Positions 1 to 9,200 of a DNA stretch of 64,000 nucleotides are shown piece after piece. Position 1 is the first letter of the stretch, and each line of letters starts with the position of its first letter. The stretch covers positions 4,092,001-4,156,000 of the forward strand of contig NZ_JBHUNX010000001.1 in assembly GCF_042685645.1 (NCBI RefSeq), written 5' to 3'. The translations under genes were made by a program, and so were the position numbers. The DNA is from Salininema proteolyticum. GTDB taxonomy: Bacteria > Actinomycetota > Actinomycetes > Mycobacteriales > Micromonosporaceae. The notes under the pieces were generated by a model, which saw nothing but the letters and a program-made list of their open reading frames with translations, searched no databases and was not told the DNA's origin.

Positions 1-134
1 GTCTCGACGGCGAGGTCCAGGTGGATCTCCTTGACGCGCAGTCCCAGGGAGTCGTCGGCGTCGTCGAGCGACTCCACCAGGTCGTTGCGCAGTGCGGAGA
101 TCGCGTCTTTGAGAGGTATCGATGGATTCGCCAT
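1..134 (-). CDS. Trypco2-domain-like protein, N-terminal fragment (cut by window edge)
   Basis: The first 44 codons from an ATG at 134 read MANPSIPLKDAISALRNDLV and continue with an acidic stretch and KEIHLDLAVE. This pattern (a helix with AIxALRxxL, then a strand like VxLDLxVE) is what I know from the trypsin-co-occurring domain 2 family, found beside trypsin-like proteases in actinobacterial conflict systems. Only the N-terminus is visible, so the rest of the protein and any partner lie outside the window. Family assignment is by remembered pattern and is moderate. Confidence 0.55.
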   Translation of the reverse strand, partial: MANPSIPLKDAISALRNDLVESLDDADDSLGLRVKEIHLDLAVE

Positions 135-180
135 GGCCCCATGGTAGTGGCTTGCGTCTCGCCGTAGAGGCGAGCGCGGT

Positions 181-1131
181 TCAGGGAAAGCAGGAGAGTT
201 CGATGAGCTTCGCGGCCGGGGAGGCGGCGAGCGCGACGGGAAAGGCCAGGACAAGGGCGGAGGCGGCGGTGGCGACGAGGGCCGTCCGCCGGCCCAGCTT
301 CCGGGTGTCGGCCACCAAGTGTCGGACTCGCGACACGGCGAGCCCCCCTCCGGCGGACAGCGCCGTGCGGGGGGCGGTGACGCCGGCCTCCGCGAAGGCG
401 ACGATGCCCCGGGCGATGTCCCGGGCGGGGACGGTGCGGGAGGCGACGTCGTCGGCGCAGCGCTCCAGCAGGTGCCCGACGCGCTCCGGGAGGCGGGCGA
501 GCAGCGGGACGCCGGGGACGGTGTCGGCGATCGTCTGCGCGAGTCCGGCGGGGAGGTGGTGGTGGCCGCCGAGGTGCGCCCGCTCGTGGGCGATGACGGC
601 CCGGAGCGAGGCGGTGTCGACGGCGTCGATGGCCCCGCTGGTGACAGCGATCTGCCGGTCGGCGCCGGGGAGGCAGTAGGCGGCGGGGCGCCCGTCGGGG
701 ACGACGTGGACGCCGAGCGCGGGGTCCCAGTCGGCGGCGCGGTCGAGCCAGCGGCGGTGGGAGCGGCTAGTGGTACGGGAGGTCGCGGCGGCCGCGGCGA
801 GGGAGGTGGCGAAGCGGGCCGCGGGGACGACGACGAGGGCGGCGGAGACCGCGGCGACGACGGTGCCTCCGGTGGGGCCGTAGAGGTCGCGCAGGGCGGC
901 GAGGCAGTTTTCGACGATGCCACCGCGGTTGAAGTCGTAGCGGGTCATGGGGTAGACCATCATGACTCCGGCGGCGGGCAGGGCGAGGAGGAAGGCCGCG
1001 GCGGAGGTGAACCAGGCGGTGAGCGCGAGGCGGGGGTGCGCGTCGAGGTGCGGCAGGCGGGCGAGGAGGCGGGGCGCGGCCCAGCCGAGGGCGAGCGCGA
1101 AGGCCAGGAGCGCGACCGCGGCGGTCATCAC
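181..1131 (-). CDS. M56-family (BlaR1-like) membrane zinc metallopeptidase
   Basis: 316 residues. Hydrophobic segments lie near residues 1-25, 38-62, 88-118 and 283-303. A zinc-binding HExxH variant (HERAH) sits at about 182-186, with an Glu in ERCADD near 223 as possible third ligand. Members sense a signal and cleave the paired BlaI-type repressor. It starts at a GTG whose bases overlap the stop of the upstream blaI gene (GTGA), so the two are translationally coupled. The protein lacks the large penicillin-binding sensor of true BlaR1, so a beta-lactam role cannot be inferred; the substrate is unknown. Confidence 0.85.
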   Translation of the reverse strand: MMTAAVALLAFALALGWAAPRLLARLPHLDAHPRLALTAWFTSAAAFLLALPAAGVMMVYPMTRYDFNRGGIVENCLAALRDLYGPTGGTVVAAVSAALVVVPAARFATSLAAAAATSRTTSRSHRRWLDRAADWDPALGVHVVPDGRPAAYCLPGADRQIAVTSGAIDAVDTASLRAVIAHERAHLGGHHHLPAGLAQTIADTVPGVPLLARLPERVGHLLERCADDVASRTVPARDIARGIVAFAEAGVTAPRTALSAGGGLAVSRVRHLVADTRKLGRRTALVATAASALVLAFPVALAASPAAKLIELSCFP

Positions 1132-1490
1132 TCGCTCCGGCCGGTCTCGTCGAGGAGGGTGCGGAGCTGGGCGATCTCGTCGGTGGAGATGGAGTCGACG
1201 AACTTGAGGAAGACGGCCTCCTTGTCGCTGGAGGAGTCGAGGACTTCGGCCATGCGGGAGGCGTCGTACTCGGCGCGGCTCTGCGCGGGGCGGTAGGCCC
1301 AGGCGCGGCCTTGGCGTTCGCGGGTGGTCATGTCCTTGCGGTAGAGGTTGTCGAGGACGGTCATGACCGTGGTGTAGGCGGGCTCGGGGTCCCGGTCCAG
1401 GGTGCCGAGCACTTGGCGCACGGTCTGGGGGCCGGGCGCGCTCCAGAGGCTCTCCATGACGGCCGCTTCCAGCTCTCCGAGGTGAATCAG
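1128..1490 (-). CDS. blaI: BlaI/MecI/CopY-family transcriptional repressor
   Basis: Winged-helix repressor. The core LGELEAAVMESLW, then TVRQVLGTL and TTVMTVLDNLYRK, is the family DNA-binding domain, followed by a dimerisation/cleavage helix region. I place the start at the CTG at 1490 (alternatively ATT at 1487), because a strong ribosome site (GAGAGGAGAGG) ends about 5 nt upstream and homologues begin just before LGELE. A longer frame from GTG at 1589 would add 33 atypical residues and would run across a probable -10 box at 1536-1541. The paired M56 peptidase follows with a 4-nt overlap. Confidence 0.85.
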   Translation of the reverse strand: MIHLGELEAAVMESLWSAPGPQTVRQVLGTLDRDPEPAYTTVMTVLDNLYRKDMTTRERQGRAWAYRPAQSRAEYDASRMAEVLDSSSDKEAVFLKFVDSISTDEIAQLRTLLDETGRSE

Positions 1491-1535
1491 GGCCCTCTCC
1501 TCTCTCGTCGGGTCGGCGGTCGCCGTCCCGACTCC

Positions 1536-1541
1536 ACTATA
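1536..1541 (-). promoter_or_regulatory. Probable -10 box for blaI-M56
   Basis: TATAGT on the minus strand, about 45 nt upstream of the predicted CTG start of blaI. The -35 region is poor, as is common for regulated actinobacterial promoters. It sits inside the longer alternative blaI reading frame and argues against that start. Confidence 0.5.
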
Positions 1542-1628
1542 AGCGGCGCTTCGCGGAGCGGCTCCGGGTGCGGTGATGCGGGGAGTCACATTACGGCGGG
1601 CCGTGGGTCGGGGTTCGCGACCCCTTAT

Positions 1629-1645
1629 TACTATTCGTCATAGTA
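1629..1645. promoter_or_regulatory. Palindrome, candidate BlaI-type operator
   Basis: TACTAT-N5-ATAGTA is a perfect 6-bp inverted repeat in an AT-rich island between blaI and the divergent tlpA gene. BlaI-family repressors bind TACTA/TAGTA-like dyads, so autoregulation and control of the tlpA-ccdA operon are plausible. Operator assignment is inference from position and symmetry. Confidence 0.5.
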
Positions 1646-1688
1646 GTTCCGTTCCGGCGGCCCGCGCCGCCGAGGAAGGAGGGCCGCC

Positions 1689-2285
1689 GTGCGCATCGCC
1701 CGACGGACGCTCTTCAGCGTCGTCCCCGTAGGCCTCCTGGCCGCATGCGGCGACGACGGAGAGGACCCCCGGTACACCAACAAGGCCAACGAGCTCAACC
1801 GCAGCCGCTACTACACCGGCGACGGCACCGACCTCACGTGGAAGGACCCGGCCGACCGCATGGAGGCGCCCGTCCTCCAAGGGGAGACCCTCGACGGAGA
1901 GCCCCTCGACACCGCCGACGCGGCCGGGGACGTCATCGTCGTCAACTACTGGGGCTCGTGGTGCCCGCCGTGCGTCAAGGAGGCCCCCGAACTGGTGGCC
2001 GTGAACGAGCACTTCGCCGACGAGCCCGTGCACCTCATCGGCGTCAACTCCCGCGACCAGCTCGACCCGGCCAAGGCCTTCGAGAAGCGCCACAAGGTCC
2101 CCTACCCGTCGATCTACGACCCGCCGGGCAGGACCACCATGCAGTTCACCGAGTACGGCGTCTCGCCCAACACCTTCCCCGTCACCATCGTCATCGACAG
2201 GCAGGGCCTCGTCTACAGCATCTGGCGCGGCGGACTGACCCGCGACGACCTCATAGCGGACATCGAGGAGGTCCTGGCGGAATGA
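1689..2285 (+). CDS. TlpA/ResA-family thiol-disulfide oxidoreductase lipoprotein
   Basis: 198 residues. A short signal ends in the lipobox LLAAC at about residue 20, predicting a lipid-anchored protein on the outer face of the membrane. The thioredoxin fold follows, with the redox motif WCPPC near residue 97 and a cis-Pro loop (NTFPVT) near 158. It probably reduces disulfides during cytochrome c maturation or repairs exported proteins, receiving electrons from the CcdA protein encoded next. GTG start with ribosome site GGAAGGAGG. It overlaps ccdA by 4 nt (ATGA), which indicates an operon. Confidence 0.9.
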   Translation: MRIARRTLFSVVPVGLLAACGDDGEDPRYTNKANELNRSRYYTGDGTDLTWKDPADRMEAPVLQGETLDGEPLDTADAAGDVIVVNYWGSWCPPCVKEAPELVAVNEHFADEPVHLIGVNSRDQLDPAKAFEKRHKVPYPSIYDPPGRTTMQFTEYGVSPNTFPVTIVIDRQGLVYSIWRGGLTRDDLIADIEEVLAE

Positions 2286-3021
2286 GCCCGGCCGAGATCG
2301 TCACCTCCGGGCCCCTCCTCTTCGCCTTCGGCATCGCCCTGGCCGCCGGGTTCCTGTCCTTCCTCTCCCCCTGCGTCCTGCCGCTCATGCCCGGCTACAT
2401 GTCCTATATGACGGGCATGACCGGCGACCAGATCGAGCAGGGCCACGGCAGGAGGCGGGCGCTCGCGGCGGCGCTGCTGTTCACCGCCGGCTTCACCTTC
2501 GTCTTCACCTCCACCATCTTCGCTCTGCAGACCCTCGGGCGAGGCCTACTGGAGTACGGTCCGGCCATCGAGGCCGCGGTGGGCGTCCTCATGATCGCCA
2601 TGGGGCTCGTCTACATGGGCGCCATCCCCTTCGGACGGGGATTCCAGGTCAAGTGGCGCCCGGCGGCGGGCCTGGCCGGCGCCCCGGCGTTCGGCGCGGT
2701 CTTCGCGATCTCGTGGATCCCGTGCATCTCTCCGGTGCTCGCCGCGGTGACCGGGCTGTCGTTCGTGCAGGGCGGCACCGCGAGGGGCCTGGCGCTCATC
2801 GTCGCCTACTGCCTGGGACTGGGAATACCGTTCGTCCTCATGGCGCTGGGGATGGACGCCGCGACAAGGGCGCTCGGATTCTTCCGGCGCCACGGGAAGG
2901 CCATCACGCCGCCGGCGGCGTGATGCTCGTGGTCGTCGGCCTCATGCTGACGACAGGCCTGTGGCGCACCTTCACCACGTGGCTGGTAGCCACCTTCGGC
3001 GTCGGCGAGATCTGGCTGTGA
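2282..3021 (+). pseudogene. ccdA: CcdA/DsbD-type transmembrane thiol-redox protein, frameshifted near the C-terminus
   Basis: Carries electrons across the membrane to thioredoxin-like partners such as the preceding TlpA protein. The two membrane-embedded cysteine motifs are present (SPCVLPL near residue 20, IPCISPV near 147), with about five helices in the first frame. The frame then stops at 2921-2923 after HGKAITPPAA. The expected last helix (GGVMLVVVGLMLTTGLW to the end at 3021) continues in the -1 frame from about 2908. One base appears missing in a GCC/GGC-rich run near 2906-2920. It is either a genuine lesion or a sequencing error; the rest is intact. ATG start overlaps the tlpA stop. 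Confidence 0.8.
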
Positions 3022-3078
3022 GGCGGGTCCGGGTCTTCGGCTCGACCCGGATTCGCCGAACGGCCGGTCGAACCGGCC

Positions 3079-3120
3079 GGGGCCGCCCCGGAGAGGACGC
3101 AAGTCCGGGGCGGCCCCTTT
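3079..3120 (+). terminator. Rho-independent terminator after tlpA-ccdA
   Basis: 14-bp GC-rich stem (GGGGCCGCCCCGGA with its complement), 11-nt loop, followed by a short T run at 3118-3120. Lies 58 nt past the ccdA stop. Confidence 0.85.
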
Positions 3121-3175
3121 ACGAACAGGTGCCCCTGTCCTCGGGAACCGACCCCGGATCCGTCGGCGGCTGAGA

Positions 3176-3203
3176 GGGGTTGGACGGCTGACCGCCCAAC
3201 CCC
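3176..3203 (-). terminator. Hairpin after the large surface-protein gene
   Basis: GGGGTTGG paired with CCAACCCC around a 12-nt loop, immediately beyond the minus-strand stop codon at 3210. No clear T run, so a stem-only terminator in the actinobacterial style. Confidence 0.6.
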
Positions 3204-3209
3204 GCGTCG

Positions 3210-6200
3210 TCACTCGCGGCGGCTCCGGCGGTTCCCGTACGCGGTCAGCGCGAGTCCGAGGACCGTCAGCGCGACGGCCGCCCAGGCCAGGTCGGCCAGG
3301 ACCGAACCGGTGACCGGCAGGGCCGCGCCGGACCAGGTGTTGGTCACCTCGGCCGAGTCGCAGGCGTCCTCGTCGCAGGCGGCCACGGCGAACTCGCCCC
3401 CGTCGGAGCCGTTGACGGATACGGCCTTCTCGTCGGCCCCTCCGTCGTCGGTCTCCTCCAGCAGGCAGTCGGCGTCGGCGGGCAGGTCGCCGTAGACGAC
3501 GGTGCCGCCTGCCCCGATCGCGCGCTCGGCGCCGCCCGGAATCTCGACGTCCACTCTGGATCCGTCGACGAGTCGGGTGCAGGAGAGGCGGACGGTGTAG
3601 ACGTCGTCCCCGTGGTCCCCGGCGCCGTCTCCGGCCAGGAGCTTGGCCACCGACAGCCCGCCGGTGTCGAAGCGGTTCTCCACCTTCATCTCCGCCGTGT
3701 CGCGGCCCGGAACGGTCACCGTGTCGCCGTCGTCCGCGCCCCCGCTGATGACGACCTCGGTGGCGCCGCCGGTCTTGGTCTCGGAGAGCACGCAGTCCGA
3801 GCCGGTCGGAAGGCCCTCGTAGACGGCGGGCTCGTCGACGGTGAGCGGCCGGATCGCGCCGCCGGGAACGTCGACGGGCACGACGCCCTGGCCGGTGTCG
3901 AAGGTGCACTCCAGGCGCACCTCGAACGGCCCGGCGCCGTAGAGCTCGGCGCCCTCGCCGGTGACCTCCTTGACCACCTGGATCTCTCCGGCGGTGAGGA
4001 CGTTGACCGCGTGGAGCGTCACCGTCTCGCCGTCTCCCACGGTCACGCCGCGCGGCAGGACGGTCGCGAGGACCGCTCCGCCGTCGCCGGTCTCCGTGCC
4101 GACGCAGACGGCGCCTTCCGCGATGTTCTCCGCGCCCGCTTCGAGCGGCCCTCCGCCGCCGAGGACGAACTCGCCCTCCCAGACCACGCGGGACCCGGTC
4201 GCGTCGTCGAGCGTGCAGACGACCTCGATGGTGAACGGCCCCTCGTCGACCGGGTCGGCCCCGGCCCCGAAGACGTGCTTGCGGATCGCGATGCCGCCGG
4301 CGCCGTAGGAGTTGGCGACGGTCGTGACGTTGACCGTGCCGCCGTGCGTGTCCGGCTCCAGCACGACCGTGGTGCTCGGCCCGTCGGTCTCGACGGGGTC
4401 GCCGCCGTCGGTCACGGTGCTCATGGCGACCTCGGCGTCCTTGGCGTCGGTCTCGGTGACGGTGCACTCGGCCCCGGCCGGCAGGCCCGTGAACTCGGCG
4501 CTCTCGCCATCGGACAACTCCGCGCCCATCGGGTCGTCAGCGCTGTAACCGTCGGCGTAGACCGGATCGCCGAGGAACGAGCACGCGACCTCGACGGTGA
4601 AGGGACCGTAGTCGATCGGATTCCCGTCGGCGTCGACCGCGTCGGACTCGACGACCTTCTCGACCCTGAGCCCCGCCAGGTCGTAGACGTTCTCCACGGT
4701 GATGACCGCCGGGTCGTCCTCGTCCCTCGCCACCGTCTCGGTCGTCGCGGTGAACGAGGTCGCCCCGGCCGCGTCGTCCTCGGTGACGGTGCACTCGGCG
4801 CCGTAAGGCAGGTCGTCGACCACCGTGGCCTCGCCCGGGACCACAGTCTGGTCCGCCTCGTCCCCCAGCGGGACGTCGGCCTCGACGCGGGTGCCCACGG
4901 CGGAGGTGCACTGGAGCGTCAGGTCGAACTCGCCGGGCGCGAAGTCCGCCCCGTCTCCGGTGACCTCCTTGCTGATGGCGATGTGACCGGTCGCGAGCGC
5001 GACGCCGACGCGGTTGCCCTCGGCGGGGAGCACCACGCCCTGCCCGTTCGGGCCGTCGCCCGGCTCCACCGTGAGCGCGGCGTGCGCCTCGGTGTTCCAG
5101 GCGATCGTGTCGGGCCCCGCGGTGTCCGAGTAGGCCGGCGTGGTCGTGGTGACCTCCCATTGGAAGACGTCCGTCGGCTGGAACGGCTCGGCTTCCGGGA
5201 ACGCGATCCAGTAGCGGACCCCGGTCACGGAGTCGAGGATGTCGTCAGTGAACGCCGGCCCCCCGTCTTCGGGGAACAGGGTCCACGCGTCGGGGTCGCA
5301 GCCGTCGATGGACACGCACGGATCGGGGTCGTCGGTCCACCAGAAGCGGACGTCGGTCCCGTCGGGAAGGTCGCTGACGACCTCCATCGTGCCCTCGAAC
5401 AGGGCCTTCCACTCCGAGCCGCGCGGGTTCGGGTTGATGCCGCCGGTGTCGCCGGGCGCGGGCAGCTGGTCGACCCCGATGAGGTCGGTCATGGCCACGT
5501 TGCCGGTGTTGACGATCGAGGTCCTCCAGACCTCGTCGCCGCCGGGCTTGGTGATCGGCACGCACGGTCCGGTGTAGAAGCCGTCGGCGTTGGGCGCACA
5601 GGCGGCGTCCTCGTCGGTCTTGTGCACGCCGAGCTCGTCGTCGACGGCCCGCACGGACTTCCGGCCGCGCAGGGAAGCGGTCGTGGAGACCTTGACCGAG
5701 GCCTCGGCGCGGCACTCACCGGTGTCGGGGTCGAGCGTTCCGTCGCACTCGTCCCACGGCCGGTCGCCGGTGACGCCGAAGCTGTTGTCCAGCACCGTGT
5801 CGCCGGCCAGGCCGGGACGGATCATGAGCTCGACGGTGATGGCGTAGGTCTGGCCGACCTCCAGGACCGTCCCCGCGGGGAAGGTGAACTCGATCCGCTC
5901 CACGTCCCCGGTGACGTCCGTGGTGACGTCGGCGGGATCGGTCGGCATGGCCTCGCCGTTCGCCGGGTCGGGCGCGTCGCCCTCCAACGTGTAGGAGAAG
6001 GCCCCCTCGCCGCCAGGGTTCTCCTCCGGGTCGAACATGAGCTGTTCGCCGTCGGCGTCGACGGGCAGGACGTCGGTGACGACCGGGTCGACGATCGCCC
6101 TGTCCCCGGTGTTGGTGACCTGGAGCGTGTACGGGAAGGACTGCCCGGGCGGTTTGACGCCCCCGTCAGAGGAGCCGTCGGCGAGCTTGACGACCGCGAC

Positions 6201-9200
6201 GCCGTTGCGGGCGTGGCGGTACAGGACGGCCGCTTCGGCCTCGTCGGTCGCGCTGACCGGTTGCCCGTCGACGGTCACCGCTCCTTCGGCGAGCGCCTGG
6301 ACGGTGTTGGTCGCGACTCCGGGGTCGGTCTCGCCGGGAGCCGGGTCGTTGGACTCCAGGTCGGGCAGGACCGGTCCGCCGGAACGGAGGGCGTCGCGGC
6401 GGGTCAGCTCGACCGGGACGGCCTGGAGCGGGTCGTTCGGGTTCTCCCAGATGGCCCCGTCGGCGCGGGTGAAGGTGAACCGCAGGCCCTGCACGTCGCC
6501 CTCGGCCACGCCGTCCGGCAGGGCGAGCTCGGTGCCGGGCGTCCCCTCGGTCCAGGAGCCGCCGGTGACCGTCACCCCTCCGGGCCCTTCGGTGAAGGTG
6601 CCGCCGGTGTAGGCGTCGACCCGCACCCGGTCGATGGGCGCGGTGAAGGAGAAGTCGCCGAACCCGGAGAAGTCGTACTGGTTCCACAGGCGCGGTTCGT
6701 CATCGGTGAGCGTCATGAGGTTCGTGCGAGTGGTCCCGCCGGGCTTCCCGGTGACGGTCATGGTGACCGGTCCGGCGGAGGGCTCGGTGATCGCGTCCGG
6801 GTCGAAGGACTTGCCGGCCTCGACCGAGATGTCGATGTCCGCCAGTTCGATCGTCGCGCCGTCGGTCGCGGTCGGCGAGTCGTCCTTGGTGCCGCCGAGG
6901 TCGGCCACGGCGGCCTCGGTGTCGTCCGAGACCGGCGAGTCGGCGGTGGTCACCGGGTCGCCGGTGGAGCGGTGTTCGGCTCGCAACCTCGTGTCGAGGA
7001 CCAGGCGGGCCTCCGCTCCGGCCGCTATGCGTCCGGTGTGGACGACCTCCATGGCGACGACGTCGGCCAGGTCGGCCTCACCGAGCGCCAGAGCCTCTTC
7101 GCGAGTGAGCGTCCGCCCCGTCCCGGCGGAGTCGGTGAGCGTCACCTCGGTGCCGGTGGCGCCCTCGGGGACTCCGATGGTGACGATGTCCTTGAGGTCG
7201 AACACGTCGAACGGGTCCTCGGCGTTCGGTTCGGTGATCGTCAGCGAGTCGACCTCGGCGGCCGTGGTGTTCTCCGCGGTGATGGAGACGCGCCCGGACG
7301 GGTAGTCGGCGGGGTCGGTGCCCTCCGGCGGGATGCCGAGCGGCCCCCCGGTCCAGTCCTTGGTGACGTCCACATTGAGCGGAACGTCGACGATGAGAAC
7401 GTCGTCCTCGGCGGTGTCGCGGGCGATCTGCTCCCCGTCGGTGAACCCGGTGGCACTCGCGGTGTCGAGCACCTCTCCGGCAATCCCGTCCACGTTGTAG
7501 TCGCGGGAGCCGAGCACCGGGTCGGGATCAGTCTGCGGGTCGCGGGCCAGGTCGCGGACCTCGAAGGTCAGCGTCACCAGTCGGTCGTTCCCGCTTGACC
7601 GCGAGACGCCGGAGCCGACCTGCGGCAGCGTCGGGTCGGTGCCGATGCGGTCGGCCCTGGTGGGGCTCTCGACGTAGACCAGGCGGACGCCGGTGGCCGA
7701 CTCCTGCTCGGCGCCGGTGAGCGTCAGGCCCGGGAAGGTCCCGTCGCAGGCGTCGGGGCACGGATCGTTCGCGGCCTTCACCCAGTCCGAGCCGTTGTAC
7801 AGCTCCACGCGGTCGACCGCGTCGTAGGTCAGCCACGGGTCCTGGGCCGCCGAGATCGCCGGGACGGCCACCAGGTCGAAGGCGTCGAAGTAGGAGTCGG
7901 ACACGGCCGTGGTCGCCGGATCGGCCACATCGGAGACGACGACCTCGTCGAGGCCCGTGTAGCCGCCGGTCGACCAGTGCAGCTGGGCGTCAATCCGGTC
8001 GCCGGAGCGGGCCGTCACGGTGTTGCCCGCGCCGGGCTCTGGCTCGACGAAGTTCTTGTCGATCAGGTCGCCCTCCCCGGGCGTGACCGGCTCCAGGTGG
8101 ATCGTCGGGCACGGGTCGGGCGTCTCGGCGCTGCCCTCCACGTCGCCGGCCGTCGCGGTCGCGCCCGCGCAGTTCGGGATAGTCGCCTCCGGTCCGGCCG
8201 CGTCTCCCGACCCGTCGCGCAGCTGGTCGCGCAGTGCGACGGTAAAGTTCGGCTGCACGCTCGTCCCCGGCGGGAACCCTTCCGGGTCGTAGTAGTCGAA
8301 GCGCAGGCCCTGGATGTCGTCGCGGAGGCTCGGGTCGATCGGAATGTTCACCACGTCGGGCCCGGGCAGGTCCTCGGCGCCGGGCAGGACGACCCATTCG
8401 CTTCCGTCCCAGTAGTAGACGGTCAGGGTCGCGCCCGCCGGGATCGCCGTCTGGGTGATGGCGGCGGCGTCGAAGGAGTTCCAGAACTCGTCCGGTTCCG
8501 AGCCGGGGTTCGGCGGGTCCTGGACGATCAGGTGCTCCGCGTCGGTCGACGAGGCCGGGAACGGCTCGATGGACGCCGGCAGCTCCACGACGGCCGTCTC
8601 TCCGGGGATGGAGAGGATGTCGTCGGGGACCATGCTCTTCTCCACGTCGACCGCCAGGCGCGCGGCGATCGTGGTCAGCGAGGCGTCGGCCGTGGCCGAG
8701 TCGGTGACCGCCCCGGCGGCGACGTCCACGGCGACCTGGTTGCCGTGGACGACCTCCTCGTCGACCTGGTCGGCATCGGTGTCCACAGTGAATGGAACGA
8801 TCGCCTCGGCACCCGAGGCGATGTCGCCGGAGAACACGACGGTGAAGCCGGTGACGGTCTGCCCCTCGGAGGGCGGCGGCAGGGTGTCGGCCTTGGCGGC
8901 GTCGAGCTCCTCGGTCGTGCCGTCGGCATAGGTGTAGGTGACCGTGGCCGACGTGGCGCCCTCGGGCCAGACGACGCCGTCGGCGAAGCCGGTGAAGGTC
9001 AGCCCGTCCTCGAACGGGTTGTCCGCGCCTTCGGCGGGCTCGGTGATCGTCATGGTGTCCACCGGCGTTCCGGCGTTCACGCCAGTGAGCGTCGCGGTGC
9101 TCGGCTCGCCGGCCGGCACGGAGTCGGGGTCGAAGGACTTGGAGGCCTGCGCGGTGATCTCCGGCGGCACGATGACATAGTCGGCGTTCGCCTCGTCGGA

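Noticed and set aside
1491..1589. Longer start for blaI at 1589
   Set aside because: It crosses a TATAGT -10 box and adds residues not found in the family; a strong ribosome site sits just before 1490.
3612..7598. Very long open frame antisense to the giant surface protein (and 7977-10289)
   Set aside because: It is a consequence of GC-rich codon bias opposite a real repeat-rich gene; no recognisable domain, no start signals.
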